A stretch of 64,000 nt of DNA from Rathayibacter agropyri (GTDB lineage Bacteria; Actinomycetota; Actinomycetes; Actinomycetales; Microbacteriaceae). The notes beneath the pieces are model-generated. The model searched no databases. It had not been told where the DNA came from and was given only the letters and a program-made list of their open reading frames with translations. The first letter of the stretch is position 1; each line of letters starts with the position of its first letter. A program made the position numbers and the translations under genes. Of the stretch, positions 17,922-26,784 are shown piece by piece. The stretch lies in the NCBI RefSeq assembly GCF_013249015.1, contig NZ_JABRPL010000002.1, forward strand, positions 62,001 to 126,000, written 5' to 3'.

Positions 17922-18866
17922 CTAGTTCGACTCAGGGCGGCCGCTGCGCCAATACCCCATGAACGCCACTCGTCTGCGGTCGAGCCCCAGTTCGGTGACG
18001 AGGCAGCGGCGGATAAGCTTCACCGCGCCGGCCTCCCCGGCGATCCAGGCGTAGAGACCGGGGTCGCTGCTTTCCTCCGGGACCTCCCAGAGGATCCCGC
18101 TGTCGATGTCGACGTCGGAGACCTCGACCCCGCGGTGGTGCGCCGTGAGGAAGCGGGTCGCCCAGAAGCGCACCGCGCCACCAAGTGCAGCGCCCGGTGC
18201 CGCGGCCGGTTCACGGACGATCCAGGTCACGCTCACACCTGCCGGATGACGCAGCGGGAGCCGGTCAAGCGCCGTCGGCACTTCGAGGAACGCCGCTCCA
18301 CTCGCCTGCTCGCCGAGGCTCTCGAGGATCGCGGCGATGGCGGGGACAGCCGTCTCGTCACCGGCGAGCAGGAGCGACGTCGCTGCTCCGGGGTGGAATT
18401 CGACGCCGCCACCCGGTAGCTCGGAGCGGGTATCGGGGGCGATGATCACGATCTGTTGGCCGACCCTGGCCGACTCCGCCCAAGCGGAGGCGGGCCCAGT
18501 GTCGCCGTGCGCCGCGAAGTCAACATCGACTTCGGCGAGTTCGGGACGGGTCGCGCGGATGGTGTAGGTGCGGAGCGGGTTGCGCAGCTCATCGGGCAGG
18601 TCGCGCCAGCGGGTGTACCAGTCAGGAGCGAGCCCGTCGGGTCCGTCCTCGTCCGCGACGGAGGCCATGAACTCCTCGGCCCCCGAGGTCGCGGTCGGCA
18701 CCACGAGCTTGATCCTCTGGTCGGGCCCCACGCAGCGAACGCAGTGGAGATCGGCGCCGGTGAGGGTGACCCGGACGAAGTGGGGGGCGATTCTGGTCGC
18801 GCGGGCGACGGTCGCGAGGTAAGGCCGGTAGGCCGGGCGCGCGCGGGCGGAGGTCGTCGAAGGCAT
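17922..18866 (-). CDS. siderophore-interacting protein (FAD-binding ferric-siderophore reductase)
   Basis: A 314-residue SIP/ViuB-family flavoprotein. The FAD-binding segment reads RTYTIRATRPELAEVDVDF, and the NAD(P)H-binding half begins SLLLAGDETAVPAIAAIL. It ends WRSGRPESN, typical of the family (GYWRxG). It removes iron from imported ferric siderophores in the cytoplasm by reduction. It is 69 bp downstream of a second, shorter SIP-domain gene, and an iron box precedes that pair. Confidence 0.9.
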   Translation of the reverse strand: MPSTTSARARPAYRPYLATVARATRIAPHFVRVTLTGADLHCVRCVGPDQRIKLVVPTATSGAEEFMASVADEDGPDGLAPDWYTRWRDLPDELRNPLRTYTIRATRPELAEVDVDFAAHGDTGPASAWAESARVGQQIVIIAPDTRSELPGGGVEFHPGAATSLLLAGDETAVPAIAAILESLGEQASGAAFLEVPTALDRLPLRHPAGVSVTWIVREPAAAPGAALGGAVRFWATRFLTAHHRGVEVSDVDIDSGILWEVPEESSDPGLYAWIAGEAGAVKLIRRCLVTELGLDRRRVAFMGYWRSGRPESN

Positions 18867-18903
18867 CGGTTCGTCTCGCTCGGAGGTCGGATTCTCGGAC
18901 GTC

Positions 18904-18945
18904 GGGTTCAGCGGGCCGGGTTCAGCGGGCCGGGTTCAGCGGGCC
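18904..18945. repeat. three tandem copies of a 14-bp unit GGGTTCAGCGGGCC
   Basis: Three identical consecutive copies between and just into the 3' end of the short SIP-domain gene. They supply its stop codon region. Likely slippage-generated. Confidence 0.9.
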
Positions 18946-19358
18946 GCGTGCTCGGCCGAGACGCGCAGCCGTGCCTCGATGTCGGTCGCGAGCTCGTCAA
19001 TGACAGGTCCGGCCCCGCCGATCCAGGCGCAGAAGTCGTGCCGCGCGTCGGCCCACGGGTAGTCGCGATCGACCACGCACATCTCGCCCGTCCACGCGCG
19101 GACGGCCCGGTCGAGGACGACTCCTCGGGAGCGGGGCTCACCGATTCCGGCGCGACCGAGCCAGGTGACGCAGACCCGGCCCGGAGCCGAGAGCGGCGGC
19201 AGACCTCGCGCGTCATCAACCTCGATGAACACCTGGCCGCGGGCGTTTGCGGGCAGCGCGTCGAGGATGCTCTGGATCCACGGCACAACGGTCTCGTCGC
19301 CCGCAATCAGGTACTGCTTCACGTCGACCGGCGCGGAGCCGTCGCGGTCCTCGAACAT
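18936..19358 (-). CDS. SIP-domain protein (C-terminal half only)
   Basis: About 140 residues corresponding to the NAD(P)H-binding half of siderophore-interacting proteins (KQYLIAGDETVVPWIQSILDAL, then CAWIGGAGPVIDEL). The FAD-binding half is missing. The start at 19358 is preferred because AAGG lies 8 bp before it; ATG 19364 and TTG 19373 are less well placed. Stand-alone SIP-domain proteins are known beside full-length SIPs in actinobacteria, so this need not be a pseudogene. A DtxR-type iron box lies 18 bp upstream. Confidence 0.78.
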   Translation of the reverse strand: MFEDRDGSAPVDVKQYLIAGDETVVPWIQSILDALPANARGQVFIEVDDARGLPPLSAPGRVCVTWLGRAGIGEPRSRGVVLDRAVRAWTGEMCVVDRDYPWADARHDFCAWIGGAGPVIDELATDIEARLRVSAEHAAR

Positions 19359-19375
19359 GCACATCGCCTTCAAGT

Positions 19376-19394
19376 ATAGGCAAGGCTTACCTCA
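19376..19394 (-). promoter_or_regulatory. DtxR/IdeR-like iron box
   Basis: On the coding strand of the SIP genes the 19-mer is TGAGGTAAGCCTTGCCTAT. It matches the DtxR consensus TTAGGTTAGCCTAACCTAA at 14 of 19 positions. It lies immediately upstream of the short SIP gene, as expected for repression when iron is plentiful. Confidence 0.75.
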
Positions 19395-19432
19395 GTGCCT
19401 AGGCTGCGACCCTGATCATCCGCCGGGCACCC

Positions 19433-20863
19433 TCACCACTGGGGCGGATGCCGCCGCTGCCAGCGCGTCCGCCGCTCGAGCTGGGCGCCGATCGCGAGCA
19501 GCGTCGCCTCCCCACCGGGGCGGCCGATGAGCTGGACCCCCATCGGGAGTCCCGCCTCGGTCGTGCTCAGCGGCAGGGTGATCGCGGGGAGCCCGGTGAC
19601 GTTCACGAACGAGGTGTAGGGCGTGTACAGCACCTGCTGTTCGAAGTTGCGCTCGGGATCCTCGAGGTCATACCAACCGACCGGTCGCGGCGTCATCGCC
19701 AGCGACGGGGTGAGGATCGCGTCGAAGCCGGCGAAGGCGGCGATCACCGAGCGCTCGTAGGCCGAGAGCCAGCCCGCTGCCTCGACGATCTCGCGGGCGG
19801 AGTGGCGGCGCCCCTCCTCGATCAGCCAGCGCGTCAGCGGCTCCAGCAGGTCGAGGTCCGCTCCCTCGACGGGAAGGGTCGCCGCACCGCTCTGCCACAG
19901 CATCCGGAAGGCCGCAGGATACGCGGCGCTCGGCGGCAGTGCCGCCTCCTCGAGCCCGTGGCCGAGCGCGTTCAGTGCCGCGATGCCCTCCTCCAGTGCG
20001 GCGCGAGCCTCGGGCGCCAGGACGATCTCGTACTCCTCGTCCCAGGGCGAGGCCGTCACGACACCGATCTGGAAGCGGCCCTCCCCTCGCACCGCCGCGC
20101 CGAGGAAGGATCCGTCACCGTCACCGGGGGCGCCCAGCGACCAGCGCTGCGGGAGGCGGCCGTTCTGCCGCTCGAGCATCCCCTCCAGCAGCAGCCCAGC
20201 GTCCGCGACGGAGCGGGCGAGGGGACCGGCGACCGTGAGACCGCCGACGCCGCCGATCCCCGAGAGCGCAGCCACCCGCCCACGCGATGGCTTCACGCCG
20301 ACCAGCCCGCAGGCCGCCGCAGGGATTCGGATCGAGCCCCCGCCGTCGGACGCGGGAGCGAAGGGGAGCAGGCCGGCCGCGACGGCGACCGCCGCGCCTC
20401 CGCTCGATCCCCCCGCGCCGAGCCGGGTGTCCCACGGGGTCACCGCCGGCGGTCCGATGCGGGTCTCGGTGTACGAGGGCATGCCGAACTCCGACGCGGC
20501 TGTCGTGCCGAGGCTGACGGCTCCCGCAGCGTCGAGCACCTCGACGATCTCGTCGGAGGCGGTGGGCACGTGATGCTCACACAGTCGGGAGCCGAAGGTG
20601 GTGCGCACTCCGGCGCGGCGCCAGAGATCCTTGTCGCCGCTGGGCAGGCCCCAGAGCGGCGCGGTGCGCGCCAGGTCGTCGGAGGAGAGGGACGCTGCAC
20701 GTTCGCGGGCAGCCTCCGGAGTCACCGTGGTGAAGGCACCGAGTTCGCCGTTCCAGCGCTCAATCCGAGCGAGATAGTGGTCGACGAGTTCGAGCGGAGT
20801 GATGTCGCCGCGCTGCAGCCAGTCCCACTGCTCCTGAGCGCTGAGATGGTGGAGTTCGAACAT
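19433..20863 (-). CDS. amidase-signature family amidase
   Basis: A 476-residue amidase-signature hydrolase. The Ser-cisSer-Lys triad is visible: Lys in LPSGDKDLWRRAG near residue 77, the Gly/Ser-rich GAGGSSGGAAVAVAAG with the cis-Ser, and the nucleophile in SDGGGSIRIPAAACG. It is a normal full-length member. Such enzymes hydrolyse amides or resemble GatA; no gatB/C lies nearby, so it is a stand-alone amidase of unknown substrate. Confidence 0.9.
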   Translation of the reverse strand: MFELHHLSAQEQWDWLQRGDITPLELVDHYLARIERWNGELGAFTTVTPEAARERAASLSSDDLARTAPLWGLPSGDKDLWRRAGVRTTFGSRLCEHHVPTASDEIVEVLDAAGAVSLGTTAASEFGMPSYTETRIGPPAVTPWDTRLGAGGSSGGAAVAVAAGLLPFAPASDGGGSIRIPAAACGLVGVKPSRGRVAALSGIGGVGGLTVAGPLARSVADAGLLLEGMLERQNGRLPQRWSLGAPGDGDGSFLGAAVRGEGRFQIGVVTASPWDEEYEIVLAPEARAALEEGIAALNALGHGLEEAALPPSAAYPAAFRMLWQSGAATLPVEGADLDLLEPLTRWLIEEGRRHSAREIVEAAGWLSAYERSVIAAFAGFDAILTPSLAMTPRPVGWYDLEDPERNFEQQVLYTPYTSFVNVTGLPAITLPLSTTEAGLPMGVQLIGRPGGEATLLAIGAQLERRTRWQRRHPPQW

Positions 20864-20917
20864 GGAACGACCCTATTCCGCCGCTTGTGGGAGTCGACAG
20901 AACAGGGTCGCGGGTAC

Positions 20918-21331
20918 TCAGGCGGCGCGACTCCCGCTGTCGTCGGCGCCCAGCCGACTGCCGGCAGGGACCACGGTGTCGCGGTCCACGCGCGCTCCTG
21001 TGGCGATGACGGCCGAGCCGCCGATGCGCGAGTAGCTCCCGATGCGGGCCCCTGGTCCGACGACCGCTTCGGGACCGACGTGCACGTTCGCGCCGATAAA
21101 GGCGCTGTGCCCAATCATCGCGTCGCGGTCGACCCAGCTACCGGCGCCGATCCACGCCCGCTCGCCGACCGTCGCACCTGGCTCGACGTAGGCGCCCGTC
21201 TCGATATAGGCGGACGCGGACACGCGCGAGCCGGGAGCAACCATGCCGCGCCCGTTCGCGTGCCGACGGTAAACGATCTCTCCGTCGCCACCACGCGCGC
21301 CTCGTCCCTTAGTCGTCCCTGTTCCTGCCAT
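20918..21331 (-). CDS. hexapeptide-repeat (left-handed beta-helix) protein
   Basis: About 137 residues. From roughly residue 30 onward the protein is a run of imperfect hexapeptide repeats with an aliphatic residue at every sixth position (VAPGSRVSASAYIE, ATVGERAWIGAG, AMIGHSAFIGAN, AVVGPGARIGSY, AVIATGARVD). This is the left-handed beta-helix of hexapeptide acyltransferases and gamma-carbonic anhydrases. No catalytic His triad is obvious, so the activity is uncertain. The start at MAGTGTTKG follows an AGAGG; the frame further upstream overlaps the next gene and looks non-coding. Confidence 0.72.
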   Translation of the reverse strand: MAGTGTTKGRGARGGDGEIVYRRHANGRGMVAPGSRVSASAYIETGAYVEPGATVGERAWIGAGSWVDRDAMIGHSAFIGANVHVGPEAVVGPGARIGSYSRIGGSAVIATGARVDRDTVVPAGSRLGADDSGSRAA

Positions 21332-21453
21332 CTGCCTCTGGCCCCTCCGAAGTCTCCTGTGGACGGGCTCGTCGCCCTGTCCGTCATCGGTAGACAACAG
21401 CGGCCCACCCTCCGGAATTCCCCGTTCGGGGGGTCGGAGGTGGGCGGTCGCGA

Positions 21454-21768
21454 TCACTCCACAGCGTCGGCGACCGCGGTGACAACGGCACGGAAGCGCT
21501 CAGGCGCTTCCCGGATCCGCCGCCGAGCCAGCACTCCGGCCAACGCCGAGGACGCGGACGACGCGACAAGCTCACACTCGACCCGGCTGCCCTCCTCGTC
21601 CTCGAGCACTCGCCACTGCTCGACGCCCAGCACCGGGAAGCGCCGCTCCAGACCATTCCCTCGGCGCTCGTAGACGGCGTCCTCAGCCGCGAGCACGTCG
21701 GCGAGAGCGACGAGCACCGGGGTGGGATCGGCGTGGAGGACGGAGGCCAGGGCGAGGAGGCTGCGCAC
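21454..21768 (-). CDS. hypothetical protein
   Basis: About 104 residues from a GTG start (VRSLLALASVLHADPTPVL). The upstream frame is antisense to the GH1-like gene and is not counted. Features are a helical N-terminal half and a cluster FPVLGVEQWRVLEDEEGSRVECELVASSAS. No motif I recognise. It starts 26 bp after the stop of the GH1-like gene and is probably cotranscribed with it. Confidence 0.6.
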   Translation of the reverse strand: MRSLLALASVLHADPTPVLVALADVLAAEDAVYERRGNGLERRFPVLGVEQWRVLEDEEGSRVECELVASSASSALAGVLARRRIREAPERFRAVVTAVADAVE

Positions 21769-21793
21769 GGGCGCAGTCTCGCACGTCGGATCG

Positions 21794-23236
21794 TCAGGAG
21801 CGGGAATCGAGCACCCGCCGCAACCAGTCGTAGGAGGCCTTGGGCACCCGGTCCTGACTTCGCGCATCGAGGGCCACCAGGCCGTGTGGCCGGGTGTACC
21901 CGTGCTGCCACTCGAAAGCGTCCACCAGCGTCCAGAGCTGCACGGCTTCGACCAGGAGACCGTCGTGCACCGCCTCCGCCAGGGCCGCGAGGTGTGCGCC
22001 GAGCCAGCGGATGCGCTCGGTGTCGACGATCGCTCCCTCTCGGTCCGGCTCGTCGGGGTAGCTTGCGCCAAGGGCCGTAACGACCAGCGGAGGAAGGGCC
22101 TCGCCGTAGCGCTCGACGAGCGACCGCAGCACCGAGACGACGGCCCAGGGCGCCACCGGCGAACCGTCTCCCGTGCGGTCCAGCTCCGGCCAGGCGACGG
22201 TGTGGAACGGCAGCACCGGTGGCGCCCCGACCCCGATCGGCGCCGCCGGATCGCGGCCCGAGGCGATGCGCTGTGGCGGTAGCGGCGCGACCGCGTAGAA
22301 ATCGAGCGGAGCCGCGATGCGCGCGAGGTCGACCGGGTCGGCCTGCGCGAGGGGCCCGAGGAAGGGCGGCAACTCCTCAGGGCCCTCGGGGTACGCCCCC
22401 GTCAGCACAGCATCGGCGACGAGACGGTTACGGAGCACATCGGCCAGAGCAGCCCAGGCCCGATCGTGCTCGTCATCCGAGGCGGCCTCGACAGGTGCGA
22501 GGGCGTCGACGATCCCGATCCTCCCGCCCACTTCGGCTGCCCGCAGGGCCTCGAGGGCGACGCCGTGGCCCAGTAGCTGATGGTGCAGCGCGGGCAGGGC
22601 GCTGAAAAGGCGACCCGCGGCGGGCGCGTGACGCGTGAGGGCGTAGCCCTCGAGCATCACGGTGGAGGGCGAGTCGAGCGTGATCCAGTCGGCAACCCGG
22701 TCGCCAAGCCGAGGGCCGAGTTCGAAGGCCAGGTCTCCGAAGCGGAACGCCGTGTCGCGGTTCATCCAGCCACCGCTGAGCGCCGAGGGCGTGTCGCGGT
22801 GGTGCAGCGTCAGCGCGACGCGCAGGCCCGCCTCGGCGAGCGCGTCGAGCAGCCGGTCGTAGAAGCCCAGGCCGCCGCGGTCGACCGGCCCCCGTCCGTC
22901 CGGCTGCACCCGCGACCAGGAAATCGAAAGCCGCAGCTCATCGACACCGAGGTCGACCAGCAGCGCGAGGTCCTCGCGCCAGCGCAGGAGGAAGTCGGTT
23001 GCGATCTCGGGCGTCGCTTCCTCGGCGATCGTCCCGCGTCGCAGAGCGAAGTCGTCCCAGACCGATCGGCCCCGCCCGCCCGCCTCGAGCGACCCCTCTG
23101 TCTGGAAGGCGCTCTGAGCCAGGCCGATCCGCATCCCGGGTGGGAGGATCCTCCCCAGCTCGCGTGGATCGTCGAAGCGCGCGGCCTCGGCCCGCATCTG
23201 TCGCCGATTGCGCCCCCGCGCCTCGTCTTCGCGCAT
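21794..23236 (-). CDS. GH1 (beta-glucosidase) homologue lacking both catalytic glutamates
   Basis: A 480-residue protein with the full glycoside hydrolase family 1 pattern: QSAFQTEGS, ISWSRVQPDG, HHRDTPSALSGGW, and the C-terminal TLVDAFEWQHGYTRPHGLV. The acid/base motif T(L/F)NEP reads TLDSP, and the nucleophile motif TENG reads TALG. Both catalytic Glu residues are therefore absent, and the usual HWD is HRD. The frame is intact over a normal family length. Family knowledge says it should not hydrolyse glycosides by the retaining mechanism, so it may be a sugar-binding pseudoenzyme. The start has GGAGG 7 bp upstream. A LacI-type operator overlaps its promoter. Confidence 0.88.
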   Translation of the reverse strand: MREDEARGRNRRQMRAEAARFDDPRELGRILPPGMRIGLAQSAFQTEGSLEAGGRGRSVWDDFALRRGTIAEEATPEIATDFLLRWREDLALLVDLGVDELRLSISWSRVQPDGRGPVDRGGLGFYDRLLDALAEAGLRVALTLHHRDTPSALSGGWMNRDTAFRFGDLAFELGPRLGDRVADWITLDSPSTVMLEGYALTRHAPAAGRLFSALPALHHQLLGHGVALEALRAAEVGGRIGIVDALAPVEAASDDEHDRAWAALADVLRNRLVADAVLTGAYPEGPEELPPFLGPLAQADPVDLARIAAPLDFYAVAPLPPQRIASGRDPAAPIGVGAPPVLPFHTVAWPELDRTGDGSPVAPWAVVSVLRSLVERYGEALPPLVVTALGASYPDEPDREGAIVDTERIRWLGAHLAALAEAVHDGLLVEAVQLWTLVDAFEWQHGYTRPHGLVALDARSQDRVPKASYDWLRRVLDSRS

Positions 23237-23275
23237 GGTCTGTCCTCCGTCGTGTCGTGGCCGGGTATATTCTCG

Positions 23276-23289
23276 CGGAAGCGCTCTCC
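23276..23289 (-). promoter_or_regulatory. candidate LacI-family operator overlapping a promoter
   Basis: On the coding strand the site is GGAGAGCGCTTCCG, centred on AGCGCT. It resembles the CebR/LacI-type box TGGGAGCGCTCCCA at 10 of 14 positions. An AT-rich AATATA follows within 12 bp and could be the -10 element of the GH1-like gene. Confidence 0.5.
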
Positions 23290-23405
23290 CGCACTCTTCG
23301 CGCTCCCCCATCCGGGTGAACCTCCTCCTCCGATGGGTGGACTTCCGGTAACGCCGGTGCGGCGCGCTTGACACCGCCCCCGTGCGCCCGTCCAATTGAC
23401 GCATC

Positions 23406-25583
23406 GTGAAATCGGGCGTCGACGTGGCAGTACCGGGGGGTCCATCGGTCGCACCGGTGCCCCAGCTGCGCCGATCCCGGAGGAGCACCGCCGCACTCCT
23501 GCTGGTCCTCCTCGCCGTCGTCGCCTCGGCCTCGGGCCTCGCCGCGCCCGCCGCCCAGGCTGCGACCGTGGCGATCACCGCACCCGCGGCAGGCACCGTC
23601 CTCTCCACCGACACGACCACAGTCACCGGCACCGCGACCGCTGGCAACCAGGTGCAGGTTGGGCTGCGCGGCGGCAACGATCCGCTCTGCATCACGACCA
23701 CCGGCACGGACGGCCGCTGGAGCTGCGTCGTGACACTGAAGGACGGTCCTGCGACGCTCGTCGCCGTGGAACTCCTCGCCGCGGGCGGCACCAGCTCGGC
23801 CGCGATCGACATTGCGGTCCTGAGCGCTCCGGTCATCCAGTCCGTCGACGGCTCCGCCACCTCGGCCGGCTCCGTGCGCGGCACCGCCTACCCCCGCGCA
23901 AGCGTCGCGGCGGTCTCGAACGGCGGCGCATCCTGCCTCGCCACCGCGGATTCGAGCGGCGCCTGGTTCTGCCAGCTCACTCCCACTCCGGCTCCCGGCA
24001 GCTACCGGATCACCGCGACCCAGACCGCGTCGTTCGCGGGGAGCACGGCCTCTCCGGCGAGCGCGCCGGTCACGCTCGTCGTCGACACGGTCGCTCCGTC
24101 CGCGCCAGCTTTGGGCTCACCGACGAGCGGAGCCACGCTGCCGCTGACCGGGGCCACCTACTCCGGAACCGGCACCGACGGCACCCGCGCCTACGTGTAC
24201 GTCGACCGCGTGAACACGTGCGACGCGGCCGTCGCGTCCGGTGCGTGGAGCTGCACGGGTGGGACGATCGCGTCCGGCGCGCACCGCGTCTCGGTCATCG
24301 CGGGCGACAGCGCAGGCAACTACAGCCCACCGAGCCCGTGGATCGACGTGACCTTCGCGGCTGCGACCGCTGCTCCCTCCGACCCACCGACAACGCCACC
24401 CGCCACCCCCGGCACCACTCCCTCGGTACCGCGCACGAATCCCGCGCCCGCGCCCGGCACAGCGTCGCCGCCACCGACCGCAACTCCGACGCCTGCTCGA
24501 CCCGGCCAGGCGGCGCCCGCTCCGCAGGCCGAGCCGAGAAGCGAGCCGACGCCGACACCCGCGCCCGGTCCGATCGAGCAGCCCCCGTCTTCCCCCGCCC
24601 CGGCACCCGATGCCGGTTCGGCCCCCGGCGGCTGGAACTCGGCGACCGGGATGACCACAGCGCTCTCGACGGGGTCCCCGATCATGTCGATAGCAGACTG
24701 GATGCGATCGCTCGCTCTCGCGCTGCTCTCCCTCGCCCTCGTGGTGGTGCCCGCACGCCTCGCCGCCGCCGGCCGCGCTCCGCACGCTGTCCGCACCTGG
24801 CGCCTGACCGGCCGTAACCGCGCCGCGGTCGAGTATGACGACAAGCCAGACACCGGCCCGATCTCGCCGCGCCTGATGGTGGTCGGGATGATCGGCTGCG
24901 CCGCCGGTTTAGCCCTGCTCTCGGGGCGCGTCGATAATCAGCCCGCTTATCTTCGGTTGCTGATCGCCGTGATCATCGCGGTTGCTCTCGTCAACGCGGT
25001 CGCCGCGGGAGTGCCCGCGGTCATCGGTCGTCGTCTCGGCATTCCAGTGATCGGCGTCGTCGCCGCCCCGCGCTCTCTGATCCTGGTCGCCGCCGCCGCG
25101 CTCCTCTCGCGGTTCGCCGGCCTCGACCCGGCCTTCCTCTTTGGCGTGGTGATCGGACTCGTCCTGCCTGCGGGAGCCTCCGCCTCCGCCCGCGCGAAAC
25201 TCGCTACCGTGCGGGTCATCTCACTACTCGCCCTCGCGGGCCTGGCCTGGGGCGCCTGTGCACTCGTGCCCCTTGACGGATCGTTCGGGGCCGTCCTCTC
25301 CGCCGAGGTACTCAACGCGACGACGTTGATCTCAGTGGGTTCAAGCGTGGTGCTGCTGTTCCCGGTGGGGCGGCCGGCCGGGCGGAGCATCGTGACGTGG
25401 TCCCCGCTGCTCTGGCTGGGTCTGACCCTGCTTGCCACAACGGTGCTGTTCGTGCTGCTCACTCCGACCATCGCCGCGTGGTCGACCGACGGCGGGGCCG
25501 GGCCAGTGCTGTTTGCGGTCGTCGCGTTTACCGCGGTCTGCACGTCGATCTGGGCCTGGCGGCGCTTCGTCGATTCGGAGTAG
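23406..25583 (+). CDS. large surface protein: signal peptide, Ig-like repeats, Pro-rich linker, multi-pass membrane C-terminus
   Basis: A 725-residue protein with a GTG start. A signal-type hydrophobic segment covers about residues 28-52 and ends AAQAAT. Three Ig-like/bacterial fibronectin-like repeats follow (about 53-315); each starts with ITAPAAGTVLS-, VIQSVDGSA- or ALGSPTSGA-type strands and ends in a GxWSC or GAWxC motif. A Pro/Thr-rich linker spans about 320-400. The last 300 residues carry seven or eight hydrophobic segments. The repeats should be outside the cell, tethered by the membrane domain. Function unknown; adhesion or envelope work is inference. Upstream is a gap of about 170 bp with the divergent GH1-like promoter. 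Confidence 0.85.
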   Translation: MKSGVDVAVPGGPSVAPVPQLRRSRRSTAALLLVLLAVVASASGLAAPAAQAATVAITAPAAGTVLSTDTTTVTGTATAGNQVQVGLRGGNDPLCITTTGTDGRWSCVVTLKDGPATLVAVELLAAGGTSSAAIDIAVLSAPVIQSVDGSATSAGSVRGTAYPRASVAAVSNGGASCLATADSSGAWFCQLTPTPAPGSYRITATQTASFAGSTASPASAPVTLVVDTVAPSAPALGSPTSGATLPLTGATYSGTGTDGTRAYVYVDRVNTCDAAVASGAWSCTGGTIASGAHRVSVIAGDSAGNYSPPSPWIDVTFAAATAAPSDPPTTPPATPGTTPSVPRTNPAPAPGTASPPPTATPTPARPGQAAPAPQAEPRSEPTPTPAPGPIEQPPSSPAPAPDAGSAPGGWNSATGMTTALSTGSPIMSIADWMRSLALALLSLALVVVPARLAAAGRAPHAVRTWRLTGRNRAAVEYDDKPDTGPISPRLMVVGMIGCAAGLALLSGRVDNQPAYLRLLIAVIIAVALVNAVAAGVPAVIGRRLGIPVIGVVAAPRSLILVAAAALLSRFAGLDPAFLFGVVIGLVLPAGASASARAKLATVRVISLLALAGLAWGACALVPLDGSFGAVLSAEVLNATTLISVGSSVVLLFPVGRPAGRSIVTWSPLLWLGLTLLATTVLFVLLTPTIAAWSTDGGAGPVLFAVVAFTAVCTSIWAWRRFVDSE

Positions 25584-25592
25584 CAGCCCGGC

Positions 25593-26384
25593 TCAGCCGA
25601 TCGAGACCGACTCGTCGAGGTCGTCGTCGGGCAGCGAGTCGGCCACCGCGCTCACTGTGAGCTCACGGAGCGTCGCGATCCCGCCGTAGACCCCGAGGAA
25701 CGCGGTGTCAGCCGCATCCCGCCCGGTCGCGATGCGGACCAGGCTGGAGCGCGGAGCGAGCGTCGTCGCGTCGACCACGCGCCACTCCCCCTCGACCCAG
25801 GCCTCGGCAACCGCATGAAAGTCCATGGGCTGCAACCCGGGCGCGTAGACGGCGGCGAGGCGCGCGGGGACGTCAAGGGCGCGGAGCAGAGCAACGACGA
25901 GGTGCGCGAAGTCGCGGCACACGCCCCGGCGCGCGAGCAGGGTCCGCTCCGCGCCGTCGGTCGGCAGGCTCGACCCGGCCACGTACGCCAGTCGGGTGCC
26001 GACCCACGAGCTGACCGCCGTCAGCAGGCTCTGGCCAGAGAGCCCAGCAAACTCCGCACGCGCAGTGGCCCAGAGCACGTCCGACTCGGCGTACCGGCTC
26101 GGCCGCAGGTAGCGCAGGCGGTCCACCTCCTCTCCCGCGAGGGGAGCGAGGCGGCCCCAGATACGTGCGGAGTAGTCGACGACGAGGTGCCCGACGGGCG
26201 CATCAAGCACATGCAGCCGAGTGCCGTGCTGGTCGAGCACCTCGCGCGGCGCGAGCGGACGCCCGTCGACGCTCAGAGCCAGAGTCTCGACGGCCCCGTA
26301 CGCCTCCGCCACAGCGACCGAGAGCACGAGAGCCGCCGGAGCCGCGACGTCGAGGGTGAGACGGACCGAGACATCGCGCTGCAT
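25593..26384 (-). CDS. transglutaminase-like (papain-fold) family protein
   Basis: A 263-residue protein with the bacterial transglutaminase-like core. The catalytic Cys is in RRGVCRDFAHLVVALL, the His in PMDFHAVAEAW, and the Asp in RVVDATTLA. An N-terminal beta-rich region (residues 1-90) matches the bacterial transglutaminase N-terminal domain. Such proteins probably act as cysteine proteases or peptide-amide hydrolases; the substrate is unknown. Convergent with the Ig-repeat membrane protein; the stops are about 10 bp apart. Confidence 0.88.
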   Translation of the reverse strand: MQRDVSVRLTLDVAAPAALVLSVAVAEAYGAVETLALSVDGRPLAPREVLDQHGTRLHVLDAPVGHLVVDYSARIWGRLAPLAGEEVDRLRYLRPSRYAESDVLWATARAEFAGLSGQSLLTAVSSWVGTRLAYVAGSSLPTDGAERTLLARRGVCRDFAHLVVALLRALDVPARLAAVYAPGLQPMDFHAVAEAWVEGEWRVVDATTLAPRSSLVRIATGRDAADTAFLGVYGGIATLRELTVSAVADSLPDDDLDESVSIG

Positions 26385-26445
26385 GCGGGCTCTTCTCTTC
26401 GTGAGGGTCGGCGGCTCTGCGGGTCTTTTCGTGAGGGTCTGAGGA

Positions 26446-26784
26446 TCAGGGACCCTGCTCGCCCTTCGGCCGCGGGGTCGGTGCGGCGTCCGGCTCCTGG
26501 ACCAGCTGAAGACCGCCGGAGGAGTTCGCAGAAGCGGTCAACAGATCGATCCAGGTGCGGTTGATCGAGGGGACGCGGCTGCCAAAGTACTTGAAGTACA
26601 GCGGGACGGAGGGGTCGAGCCAGATACTGGAGCGCCCATCACCAACCGCAGGGTCGTCGCGCCACGAGAAGAAGAAGCTCTCGCGGCGGCGCAACTTGTT
26701 CGCGATGACGATCTGAACGTGCGTGAGCGTGCGGTCGTCGAACTCGATCTCGACGCCCGAGGCTCCGTAGAGCAGCTTCCCCAT
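26446..26784 (-). CDS. small Microbacteriaceae-type protein (DUF7882-like)
   Basis: A 112-residue protein starting MGKLLYGASGVEIEFDD, with GGGAGG 5 bp before the ATG. It has the conserved pattern of a family common in Microbacteriaceae: RTLTHVQIVIANKLRRRESFFFSW and IWLDPSVPLYFKYFGSR. Members are often mislabelled ATP-dependent DNA ligase, but no ligase motif is present. Function unknown. A GTCCGGAC palindrome occurs twice about 105-125 bp upstream of the start. Confidence 0.78.
   Translation of the reverse strand: MGKLLYGASGVEIEFDDRTLTHVQIVIANKLRRRESFFFSWRDDPAVGDGRSSIWLDPSVPLYFKYFGSRVPSINRTWIDLLTASANSSGGLQLVQEPDAAPTPRPKGEQGP

Noticed and set aside
18936-19358. Half-length SIP gene as a pseudogene
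   Set aside because: Its frame is clean, it has a good ribosome-binding site and an iron box, and stand-alone SIP-domain proteins are known.
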